Positions 19,487-27,830 of a stretch of DNA of 64,000 bases are shown piece by piece (position 1 is the stretch's first letter; each line of letters begins with the position of its first letter). The translations under genes were made by a program, and so were the position numbers. The notes under the pieces are model-generated. The model did not search any database. It saw only the letters and a program-made list of their open reading frames with translations, and had not been told where the DNA came from. This DNA comes from Rubinisphaera italica (GTDB taxonomy: Bacteria > Planctomycetota > Planctomycetia > Planctomycetales > Planctomycetaceae): NCBI RefSeq assembly GCF_007859715.1, contig NZ_SJPG01000001.1, forward strand, positions 372,001 through 436,000. Direction: 5' to 3'.

Positions 19487-20767
19487 TCAGCAAGTCTTGG
19501 CAGAGTTGTAATTACCAACACTTGCAGGATGGCAATAAGAGTGTGATTGAATTGACAAATGCGACATTATGCAAAAGGACGTAATAAAAAAAACAAAGTG
19601 TCCAGTTAAGGAATATGTCAGATTGGGTTGTGTTAAGCATCCTATGCAACAGCCCACTAGGCATGCAATGCATGCAGAAGCGTGTAGCTTATCGCTCCTG
19701 CTTTCACACTGGAAATAAAATACGAAATAGCAGCCCATAAAAAGTTTTGTCAACACTGCAATGTATAGAAATACACCTACAATCCCAGTTTTGTAGAGTA
19801 CCTCCAGATACTGCTGGTGTGGTGTCCCAAAGAATGAATAGTTTGAGTAGGGCTCATAGCTGTACCCAAAGATAGGCTTCTTAGATACTAGTTTAACCGT
19901 TTCCATCCATATCTGATCTCTCCCTGATAGCGTATCACCATTTTCAAATGTATTGGCTGCTCTCACTTCAATCTTATCCTGTATCGACCTGTACACATCA
20001 GTGTCCTTGGCCAAGTAAGCTGCGCCCCCAAGCACGACCAAAGTTGTTGTTACTATAAAAAACAAGTAAATTTTCTTATGCGACATTCCTATGTATATTG
20101 CCGAAGAGATCACTGCAACAAAGGTTGAAGACCTGGACATGGACCCTACAATCAGCAGAAATGCGATAAACGCAGCAAAGTAATACAATGGCTTGCTAAA
20201 TGTATTACTGTCTGCATAAGCCAACAGCATCGGAATAGTACACGCTAAGAATGTTTGTGACATATTTGGATATGCGTATAATTCACTTTCAAATGGAAGT
20301 AAATACTTTCCCCAGTATCCAAAAGGAAACCCTGGCGTGAGTATGGTGCTTATCATCAGCCATGCTATGTAGAGTAATTGCGTCTGGGCAATTCTGTCAA
20401 AGAGTTTTACTCTATCTAAGCGGCGTGCTACGGCAGAGCCAACTAGCACGAATAGTAAAGGCTTCATTAATTTAAAGGCGGTAAGCCCCCTTCCGTTATC
20501 GTCATTAGCAATAACAGCTACGACTGCGAGAAGTAGCATGTAACCTGATGTAAGAAGCACCCAATCGTTTATGTTTGTTGCTTTATTTAGTATATTTGGG
20601 TGACGTTTTTGTTTTGATGGTAGTAGTGCTATTATAAGAACTGACATAGGGATAAGCAGGTCTGACAAAACTGCATCAATCGGCTTATCGCCTGAGTACC
20701 CTAAATTGAATGCAATTGGATGCAAAAGTAATAAGGAAACTAATAATAGAACACTTTCAGAAAACAC
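19487..20767 (-). CDS. O-antigen polymerase / ligase (Wzy-like)
   Basis: This 426-residue protein has about 11-12 hydrophobic segments and a larger periplasmic loop before the PHQQYLEVLYKTGIVGVFLY segment, characteristic of the Wzy/WaaL O-antigen ligase domain (PF04932). The loop contains FENGDTLSGRDQIWMETVKL and GYSYEPYSNY. It would join repeat units flipped by the adjacent Wzx-like protein. Upstream lies the MITE at 20816-20969, which may separate this gene from the wecC transcript. Confidence 0.8.
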   Translation of the reverse strand: MFSESVLLLVSLLLLHPIAFNLGYSGDKPIDAVLSDLLIPMSVLIIALLPSKQKRHPNILNKATNINDWVLLTSGYMLLLAVVAVIANDDNGRGLTAFKLMKPLLFVLVGSAVARRLDRVKLFDRIAQTQLLYIAWLMISTILTPGFPFGYWGKYLLPFESELYAYPNMSQTFLACTIPMLLAYADSNTFSKPLYYFAAFIAFLLIVGSMSRSSTFVAVISSAIYIGMSHKKIYLFFIVTTTLVVLGGAAYLAKDTDVYRSIQDKIEVRAANTFENGDTLSGRDQIWMETVKLVSKKPIFGYSYEPYSNYSFFGTPHQQYLEVLYKTGIVGVFLYIAVLTKLFMGCYFVFYFQCESRSDKLHASACIACLVGCCIGCLTQPNLTYSLTGHFVFFITSFCIMSHLSIQSHSYCHPASVGNYNSAKTC

Positions 20768-20805
20768 TTTGCTGTACTCACTATCTTTATACTTAGATCA
20801 TTGCG

Positions 20806-20979
20806 GTTTAATCCTCAGGGCAATCGCATGAGAATTACTTGCAAAAGTACCTTAAAAACAGGCGTTTTCGACAGTTCCACTAAAGTTGATGACACGTAAT
20901 CGCATCTTTTTTGCTAACAATCATACTAAAAACGCTGTATTTACAGAGTTTTCTCATGCGATTGCCCTGGTTTAATCCT
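20806..20979. mobile_element. IS4-type MITE with 10-bp target duplication
   Basis: Perfect 19-bp terminal inverted repeats CAGGGCAATCGCATGAGAA (20816-20834) and TTCTCATGCGATTGCCCTG (20951-20969) bound a 154-bp non-coding element. GTTTAATCCT flanks it directly on both sides (20806-20815 and 20970-20979). The duplication length fits IS4-related transposases. Its interior has no reading frame of note. Confidence 0.9.
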
Positions 20980-21022
20980 GGAAGCTTATACTTCGATTAG
21001 TGACCTTAACGATTTTCCTTGA

Positions 21023-22336
21023 TCAGGCCGCATTATTTATTCCTACCCTGCTGGCCTTTGTTGAAGACCAGGCACCTCGAGGATCTATTACTGTTTTGCC
21101 ATATCTGTCTTCTGGAGATAATTCAAGAAATTGCCGATGATCTGTCAGCAGGACTAAAATGTCTGCTTTTTGAATTGACTCTTGGAGCGTGCAGAGATTC
21201 AGCCCGGGTAAATTATTACTATTTGCATAGGGATCGCATGCCAACACGACTCCGACACCGCTTTCAGTAAGCATGGTTGCAATTTCCGTGCTGGGACTTT
21301 CGCGGAAATCATCCACATCTGCTTTATATGCTAGGCCAAGACAGGCAATTGTGGGGTTATCGAATCGATTTGCCGCTTCGATGATTTGCTGGACCACGTA
21401 ATGAGGTTTCATATCATTTACTTCTCGAGCGGTTTTAATGAGAGGAGTCGCCCCTGTGCAGGCATGAACTAAAAACCAAGGATCTACGCTAATACAATGC
21501 CCGCCGACACCAGGTCCAGGAGTAAGTATATTGACCCTGGGATGCCGATTGGCGAGTTTTATGACCTCAAAAACATCAGCACCCAGTTTATCGGCTAGAA
21601 TTGATAGCTCATTGGCGAAAGCGATATTGACATCTCGAAATGCGTTTTCAGTCAGCTTAGTAATTTCAGCTGAGATTGCATCGGTCGGAAGTACTGCTCC
21701 TGTCACAAAGGATTTATAAAATTCGACAACTTTATCAGTGCATGCAGTTGTAACCCCGCCGACAATTCGATCATTTTCGACGACTTCGATCAGAATGCGT
21801 CCCGGTAACACGCGTTCAGGACAGTAAGCAACATATACGTCTTTACCAACTTCAAGATCTTCAGGAATAGCGTTTTGCACGACGACGTCTTGAGTGGTTC
21901 TAGGTGGGCTTGTCGATTCCAAAATGACTATGTTACCTGCTCTTACATAGGGTTGAATCGCTTTTGAGGCGGCTTCAACATAAGAGAGGTCTGGTGTTTT
22001 GTCTTCGTTGATTGGCGTGGGAACACAGATGAAAAAGACATCCGCTTCACATGGTTCGGTGGAAGCCTTCAGCTTATTCTGTGAGACTACTTTATTGACT
22101 AATTCCCCGAGATGAGGTTCATGAATATGAATTTCCCCTCGATTGATAATCTCGATCACATCGGGTCGAACATCCACGCCATGAACAAGGTATCCGTGGT
22201 CAGCAAGAACACTTGCTGTTGGGAGACCGATATACCCTAAACCTACAACGCATATATTTTTTGATTTAGAAGTGCTGTCATTAGAACAGGTATCTGGAAT
22301 GACATTCAGTTGTGCCATAGTAACCTCCATGTGCAA
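21023..22336 (-). CDS. wecC: UDP-N-acetyl-D-mannosaminuronic acid dehydrogenase
   Basis: This 437-residue NAD-dependent enzyme oxidises UDP-ManNAc to UDP-ManNAcA. It has the N-terminal NAD motif CVVGLGYIGLPTASVLADHG, FICVPTPINEDKTPDLSYVE, AYCPERVLPG, the helix motif ITKLTENAFRDVNIAFANEL, and the catalytic Cys in GPGVGGHCISVDPWF. The C-terminal UDP-binding domain contains LGLAYKADVDDFRESPS. A likely start is the internal Met of MAQLNVIP, since the upstream codons (MHMEVT) are untypical. It follows wecB by about 40 bp, so the two form a UDP-ManNAcA module. Confidence 0.9.
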   Translation of the reverse strand: MHMEVTMAQLNVIPDTCSNDSTSKSKNICVVGLGYIGLPTASVLADHGYLVHGVDVRPDVIEIINRGEIHIHEPHLGELVNKVVSQNKLKASTEPCEADVFFICVPTPINEDKTPDLSYVEAASKAIQPYVRAGNIVILESTSPPRTTQDVVVQNAIPEDLEVGKDVYVAYCPERVLPGRILIEVVENDRIVGGVTTACTDKVVEFYKSFVTGAVLPTDAISAEITKLTENAFRDVNIAFANELSILADKLGADVFEVIKLANRHPRVNILTPGPGVGGHCISVDPWFLVHACTGATPLIKTAREVNDMKPHYVVQQIIEAANRFDNPTIACLGLAYKADVDDFRESPSTEIATMLTESGVGVVLACDPYANSNNLPGLNLCTLQESIQKADILVLLTDHRQFLELSPEDRYGKTVIDPRGAWSSTKASRVGINNAA

Positions 22337-22375
22337 ATATCAATGACATCTTGTCAAGTATTTCGTTATTTAGAT

Positions 22376-23596
22376 CTAAGAATTGGCAGTTTTAACAGTC
22401 CGGTCAAAGAGTGCCAATATCAATTTTACAATTTTCTCAGATGCTTTTCCGTCCCCGTAAGGATTTAATCCGATTTGGCAGCTTTCATAGACTTCTTTAT
22501 TGCTTAGCAATTCTCGTGCGTTTTCAACGATGGCACTTTGATCTGTGCCGACCAGCCTTACGGCCCCAGCATCGACCGCTTCGGGACGCTCCGTTGTGTC
22601 TCTCATGACAAGAACTGGCTTCTTCAGCGAGGGAGCCTCTTCCTGCACTCCTCCCGAATCAGTCAGAATCAGTTTTGCCTGATCCATCAACCATACGAAC
22701 TCGGGATAGATCGCAGGCTCTGTCAGGTAAACATTGGAGCATTTTCCCAAAATTCTGAACACGGGCTCTCGTACGTTAGGGTTTAGATGTACCGGATACA
22801 GAAAGGCCGTCTCTGAAAATACTTGAGATAATTCTGCTATTGCTCTGCAGACAGATTCGAATTTCCCACCAAAATTTTCCCTGCGATGCCCTGTGATGAG
22901 AACGAGCTCCTTACTGTTTAGAAATTTATATTTTTCTCGCCAGATACTATCTCTGTTTCTTTCCTTCTCTACAGTCCAAAGGAGTGAGTCGATCACCGTA
23001 TTTCCAGTAACGTGTACGGATTCACTGCACGCCCCCTCGGCCAGTAGATTATCTGCAGCGCGTTGAGTTGGTGCACAGTGAATCGTAGCAGTTAATCCCG
23101 CTACACGTCTGTTATATTCCTCAGGCCAGGGAGAATATAGGTCTCCGGTTCGCAATCCGGCTTCGACATGGATGAAAGGAAGCTTACGATAAAAAGCCAC
23201 CATTGAGGCAACGAGAACTGTCGTTGTATCTCCCTGAGCAACGATGCAATCTGGCTCAAATTGATCCAGAGCTTTTTCCAAACCATTCAGGCAACGAGAA
23301 GTCAACATTGCCAGCGACTGATTGGATTGCATTAAATCCAAATCAATATCAGGCTGTATTTGAAAATAATCGGCAACTTGAGCCAGCATTTCACGATGCT
23401 GACCTGTAAAGCAAACAATAGAATCGATCGAAGAACTTTGCTTGCAGGCTCGTACGACTGGAGCCATTTTAATGGCTTCAGGGCGTGTTCCCATAACTAA
23501 TAATGCTTTGATTTTTGATGACTGATCCATTTCGCCTGCTGCCATTGTTGATGCCTGTAAGCCTGTTTTGATTAATATCCAGTCCGATGACGCCAA
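22376..23596 (-). CDS. wecB: UDP-N-acetylglucosamine 2-epimerase (non-hydrolysing)
   Basis: In this 406-residue enzyme of the WecB type, the core begins ALLVMGTRPEAIKMAPVVRA. It contains CFTGQHREML, VQGDTTTVLVASMVAFY, FIHVEAGLRTGDLYSPWPEE, ITGHRRENFGG and LTDSGGVQEEAPSLKKPVLV. It interconverts UDP-GlcNAc and UDP-ManNAc in the cytoplasm, feeding WecC directly downstream. The first ~22 codons (from MASSDW) do not resemble the family. Translation probably starts at the Met of MDQSSKIK. Confidence 0.9.
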   Translation of the reverse strand: MASSDWILIKTGLQASTMAAGEMDQSSKIKALLVMGTRPEAIKMAPVVRACKQSSSIDSIVCFTGQHREMLAQVADYFQIQPDIDLDLMQSNQSLAMLTSRCLNGLEKALDQFEPDCIVAQGDTTTVLVASMVAFYRKLPFIHVEAGLRTGDLYSPWPEEYNRRVAGLTATIHCAPTQRAADNLLAEGACSESVHVTGNTVIDSLLWTVEKERNRDSIWREKYKFLNSKELVLITGHRRENFGGKFESVCRAIAELSQVFSETAFLYPVHLNPNVREPVFRILGKCSNVYLTEPAIYPEFVWLMDQAKLILTDSGGVQEEAPSLKKPVLVMRDTTERPEAVDAGAVRLVGTDQSAIVENARELLSNKEVYESCQIGLNPYGDGKASEKIVKLILALFDRTVKTANS

Positions 23597-23754
23597 TAAT
23601 AATTTTCTGTGTTTTCATATGGTATTTGAGAGATGTGAGCATCATCCCTGACCTCCTTAAACGATAAAGTTTACGTCAGGCTTACGATTTCAGAACTTAA
23701 GATCAAAGTGCTGTCGATCCCAAATCATAACTGGCCTTGGAGTTCACTAAGGTT

Positions 23755-24963
23755 TCAGGCAGATACCGAATAAGTGGTTTCCATACTGGCCTGCTCCATT
23801 ACTGCCTGAATCGCTTGAGTCGTGCTGTCGAGGTTAGCTTGAGTTAGAGTAGGATGGACTAGGAACATTAAACTTTGTTCGCCCAGTTTCCGGGCAATGA
23901 GGCAAGGCTGTTTCGGCTTCCACTCCTGCGGAAAGGCCTCTTCCAGATAGATTTCACTGCAACTTCCACTGAAGCAGGGCACTCCGTAATTTCTAATTTC
24001 TTCTAAAACCCGATCACGTGTCCAACCTCCACGTAAATAGTCAGGATTTATAAAAGCATAGAATTTGTAATAGGCATGTTTGATATTTTTATCGGGTGCA
24101 GGAATTCGTAACGCTGCGAATGGCTCACAAACAGTTCTCAATATGTTTGCGTTGCGATTCCGGGTTTCAATCCATTCCGGCAGCTTTTGAAGCTGCATGC
24201 GTCCCACAACTGATTGAACTTCCGAAAGTCTCATATTCGATCCAAAACTTTCATGCAACCAGCGAAACTGTGTGCCACCCGGTTGAGGATTATAGAACGC
24301 CTCCGGTGTTTTTCCATGATCTTTATACCGCCAAGCTTTATCCCAAAGTTCAGGATTATTCGTTACCAGCATCCCGCCTTCACCGGCAGTGGTGAGGATT
24401 TTATCCTGACAAAATGAAAAAGCACCGAGATCACCAATGGATCCTATTGGTCGTCCCTTGTATTCGGCTCCATGTGCCTGGGCGCAATCTTCAATGACAT
24501 ATAACCCATACTCATTGGCTAATTCCATGATCTCATCCATTTCGCAAGGCCAGCCAGCTAGATGGACCGCAATAATCACTTTGGTTCTTGGCGTTAGGAC
24601 GGCTTCGATCGTTTCACGCGTCAAGTTCTGACTGCTCGGGTCTACATCGGCGATTATGGGGCGTCCTCCGCGAGCTACAACGCAACTGGCACTGGCAATG
24701 AAAGTTTTGCTGGGAACAATCACTTCATCACCGGGTTGCAAATCAAGTGCGTACAATCCCAGTTCTAGCGCTAACGTTCCGTTGGCAACGGCGATGGCAT
24801 GGTTGCAGTTCGTGTAGACCGCAAATTCCTGCTCAAATAGCCGACCTTCCTGTCCGGTCCAATAATTGACTCGACCACTTTGGAGTACATGCTGAGCAGC
24901 ATCGATTTCATCCTGGCTAAAGCAAGGCCATGCTGCGAATAGATCTTGAGTGTTAGCGCCCAT
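23755..24963 (-). CDS. DegT/DnrJ/EryC1/StrS sugar aminotransferase
   Basis: This 402-residue PLP enzyme has AVANGTLALELGLYALDLQP, GDEVIVPSKTFIASASCVVA, VIEDCAQAHGAEYKGRP and FSFCQDKILTTAGEGGMLVT. The Lys of CQDK is the Schiff-base residue. Such enzymes transfer an amino group to a keto-sugar nucleotide. Next to the PglC-PglD fusion, the likely role is the PglE-like step making UDP-4-amino-sugar for acetylation. No PglF-type 4,6-dehydratase is visible in the window, so the keto-sugar would have to come from elsewhere. Confidence 0.88.
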   Translation of the reverse strand: MGANTQDLFAAWPCFSQDEIDAAQHVLQSGRVNYWTGQEGRLFEQEFAVYTNCNHAIAVANGTLALELGLYALDLQPGDEVIVPSKTFIASASCVVARGGRPIIADVDPSSQNLTRETIEAVLTPRTKVIIAVHLAGWPCEMDEIMELANEYGLYVIEDCAQAHGAEYKGRPIGSIGDLGAFSFCQDKILTTAGEGGMLVTNNPELWDKAWRYKDHGKTPEAFYNPQPGGTQFRWLHESFGSNMRLSEVQSVVGRMQLQKLPEWIETRNRNANILRTVCEPFAALRIPAPDKNIKHAYYKFYAFINPDYLRGGWTRDRVLEEIRNYGVPCFSGSCSEIYLEEAFPQEWKPKQPCLIARKLGEQSLMFLVHPTLTQANLDSTTQAIQAVMEQASMETTYSVSA

Positions 24964-25006
24964 GTTTCAATCCTTTGAATAACTTCAACTCTTGCATCTT
25001 ATATTG

Positions 25007-26278
25007 CTATGCAGCCTTATAATCGGTCTGTTCGGCTGCCTTACCTTGTTTTTGGGGGAGAATATTTGACTTCAAGGCACGTGCTGGAATACCGATCGCA
25101 ATACTGTTTTCTGGAATATCCCTGGTCACAACAGACGCGGCTCCGATCTGGCAATTTGCTCCGATACGAACTCCAGGGATACAAGTGCTTCCCGTTCCCA
25201 GCAATGAACATTTCCCAATGTGAACTCCTCCAGCTAGGCTTGCATTAGGGCAGATGTGAGCAAAGGAGTCAATTCGGCAATCATGATCGACACTTGCGGA
25301 AGTATTGATAATGACATGCTCACCTATTTTTGTGTCAGGTTGAATGACTGCTCCCGCCGCCACCAGTGTTCCAGTTCCAATTTCAACTGAATCTGAAATG
25401 ATACTTAAAGGGTGAATGGCTGTGACCCATTGGCAATTGAGTTTTTCTGCCAATTCCCTTCGAGTGTCATTATTTCCAATAGCCACAATTGCTTTATGTC
25501 CTGGCAACTCAGTAAGTTTCGAGATCGGACCTGTGACCGGTACTGCAAAAAACGTTTGCCCCCAGAGTGCTGGGTTATCATCGAAAATCGCAGAAACAAA
25601 TTCCTGACTATGTCTTAAGGTTTCAATCACAACCTTGGCATGCCCTCCGGCACCGATCACGGCTATCTGAGACGAACTTTTCTGATCAAACAATGGCATT
25701 GTCGCATGACCATCCTGACTCACTCCTGCGGGATTAAACACCCTGAAAACGGTTTTAAGCAGAATTATGAGATCGAGCAGAAAGCTTTGATTGTCGACAT
25801 ACCAGACATCGAGCTCAAACTTTGCTGACCAGGAAAGTGAATTGCGGCCATTAATTTGGGACCAACCGGTAACACCTGGCAGCACATCATGTCGACGGTT
25901 TTGCTCGGGTGTATAGAATTTCAAATATTGAGGCAGTAAGGGGCGCGGGCCGACGAGACTCATCTGACCGCGGATTACATTGATCAGTTCTGGTAATTCA
26001 TCTAGCGAGGCTTTACGCAGAAAGTTGCCGAACTTTGTCATTCGAACTTCATCTGGCAAAGGCTTCCCAGAGGCATCGACACTCGATTTCATGGTGCGAA
26101 ATTTCACCATGTGAAAGCTTTTGCCGTTTTTTCCAGTCCGTTCCTGAACAAAAAAAACGGGAGCCCCGAGAATCTGTCGTACGAGTGCATATAGAATTGC
26201 AATGACGGGAGAGAGAACCACCAGCAGCAAACTGGCGACTACAGCATCGAAGGTTCTTTTGAAGTACGCTGAGTACAT
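25007..26278 (-). CDS. Fusion of PglC-like sugar transferase and PglD-like acetyltransferase
   Basis: This is a 423-residue two-domain protein. Residues about 1-200 are an initiating phosphoglycosyl transferase: one N-terminal hydrophobic helix, VVLSPVIAIL, then FVQERTGKNGKSFHMVKFRT, SLVGPRPLLPQYLKFY and VTGWSQINGRNS. Residues about 208-420 are a NeuD/PglD-type acetyltransferase: IAVIGAGGHAKVVIETL, then left-handed beta-helix hexapeptides such as AAGAVIQPDTKIGEHVIINT with the catalytic-type His in ASVDHDCRIDS. It would N-acetylate a UDP-4-amino sugar and attach it to undecaprenyl phosphate. Its upstream region and 5' end have a degenerate copy at 38985-39613. Confidence 0.9.
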   Translation of the reverse strand: MYSAYFKRTFDAVVASLLLVVLSPVIAILYALVRQILGAPVFFVQERTGKNGKSFHMVKFRTMKSSVDASGKPLPDEVRMTKFGNFLRKASLDELPELINVIRGQMSLVGPRPLLPQYLKFYTPEQNRRHDVLPGVTGWSQINGRNSLSWSAKFELDVWYVDNQSFLLDLIILLKTVFRVFNPAGVSQDGHATMPLFDQKSSSQIAVIGAGGHAKVVIETLRHSQEFVSAIFDDNPALWGQTFFAVPVTGPISKLTELPGHKAIVAIGNNDTRRELAEKLNCQWVTAIHPLSIISDSVEIGTGTLVAAGAVIQPDTKIGEHVIINTSASVDHDCRIDSFAHICPNASLAGGVHIGKCSLLGTGSTCIPGVRIGANCQIGAASVVTRDIPENSIAIGIPARALKSNILPQKQGKAAEQTDYKAA

Positions 26279-26770
26279 TGTATTCCCTTACCATCACTCC
26301 AGAGCATCCTGCTCTGATCAGCTTTAACGTTAAACACTCTTAGGCTTGCTTCTGATCAATCCACAAAGGGAATTCATCTCTCTTGTAAAGGTTTACGCAG
26401 AGAAATGGTCAAGCTTGAATTTGGGACGTTCAAAGAAGGACTTCAACAAACGTACTCATTCCGCATTCAACGTTCCCCCCCAGAGGTCCGTCGGATATTC
26501 GAGTAAGCTATCACTCGACTGGAAACGTGTCAATACGGGAAGGATTTCAGCAATGGGGTATGCAAGAGTCTTTTTCAGAATACCAAAAATTAGTGAACGG
26601 TTTACAATGGCATGGTACGTGCGGCACTCTAATTTCAAAAAAAGAGCTTTGTACAGGTTACCGGGATTCCACGCTTCGGCTTCAGTCGGGGGCCAATACA
26701 GAATTCTCTTTTTCCTGACGGACGAACATTGGAATTTGATCAAACCATTCTGTACCTAAGATACTCCATT
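26279..26770. promoter_or_regulatory. Upstream region of the exopolysaccharide locus, duplicated at 39346-39613
   Basis: No gene is convincing here. About 300 bp upstream of the PglC-PglD gene match 39346-39613 closely, including GCAGAGAAATGGTCAAG, TTGAATTTGGGACGTT and ACTCATTCCGCATTCAA. It probably contains the locus promoter, read on the minus strand. Both copies also encode a similar minus-strand peptide tail (AEILPVLTRFQSSDSL here), with no supported start. Confidence 0.45.
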
Positions 26771-26775
26771 CAGCT

Positions 26776-27465
26776 TCAGGTGGACGGCCTGAACTCGATA
26801 TCCGCAAATGTAATGAAGGCATTTTGTGAGTGTTCGCTACCGGAACTCGTTAGAAAGATCTGTGTCCAGAATATGCTTCTTACGGTTCCAGCATGCGAAA
26901 CTGACCGGAATCGGGCCAGTTCGATCTTCCTACACATCTTGGCAATTCGGACAGATGAGTCCACGGGAGACGACCATTGATTGTTTGAACCCTTCTTGTC
27001 TTTGTGTTTCTGGTCGAACTTTCGTAAGACGTCGTCACTTGGAGCGTCGTCCTTGTCGATCTCGCCAGATTCGATCATCCGCTTTTCCGAAAAGCTTTAA
27101 AGGCTTCGCGAGGATGGTTGCGGAGACGTTTATCACAGCATGGATTCGACCTGTGTGGAGTCAATACCGACAATAGTACTCGTTTCAAATAATGATTCCC
27201 CAACGATCGCCAGCACAATCGGAAATGCCTGCTCTTAAATTTCGAGCGGAAGTCGATTGCGAATCCGCGCAAATGAAGAATCATTGGGTGTGGCCTTGGT
27301 CAATTGGATACAGAGAGACTGCTTGATCGAAAAGCCATCGGCAAAAAAATTAGACATGCTGCGACCCACCCGGAGATCACCTCGCCATCTCAGTCCGACT
27401 TGAAAGGTTCGAAACAATTGACCGAACTGGCCGGAAATATCGGACTTCGCCAAGGAAATAAGCGG
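26776..27465 (-). pseudogene. Fossil IS1182-family transposase
   Basis: Minus-strand frames read FADGFSIKQSLCIQLTKATP, then NDSSFARIRNRLPLEI, then MIESGEIDKDDAPSDDVLRK and WSSPVDSSVRIAKM. These parallel, in order, segments of the better preserved IS1182 transposase at 35580-37015 (ATPDHSSLTRIRKRLP, MIEAGEIEEDDEPNDEDLRR, WESPTDPDSRIVKM). The segment between is shifted or deleted and the catalytic domain is missing. No terminal repeats were found. Confidence 0.7.
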
Positions 27466-27479
27466 GCTACTTCGGCAGT

Positions 27480-27830
27480 GAGTGATTTTTAAATGATCTG
27501 TAAAAATTTTAGTGCGATTTATTTGCTCTAATTTTCATATCTTTCTCATCTTAGAATTTGAAACTACCTTCACTATTGTTTATGGTCAAATCTTGAATCC
27601 ACAATGGATGACTCTTTTTTGTCCTAAATTGAGCAGTTTCAACGGGTTGGATTCTAAAGGAATTCATTTTGCCCGCATGCTTCGCAATTATATGCATAAA
27701 AAAGCACTGGCGATTGTGAAGATGAATTCTTGATTACACAGGTGTGATGGATCATTCAGGATTTTTTGAACAACTCAATCATTGATTTGCTGGATTTTCT
27801 ATTTAAATTAATAGGTATAGGCTCGCTATC
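27480..27830. other. AT-rich leader region of the giant surface protein gene
   Basis: This 350-bp region without a convincing gene is AT-rich and contains several TATAAT-like hexamers near 27690-27820. It probably holds the promoter of the 2286-residue protein, but I cannot fix a start point. Confidence 0.35.
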
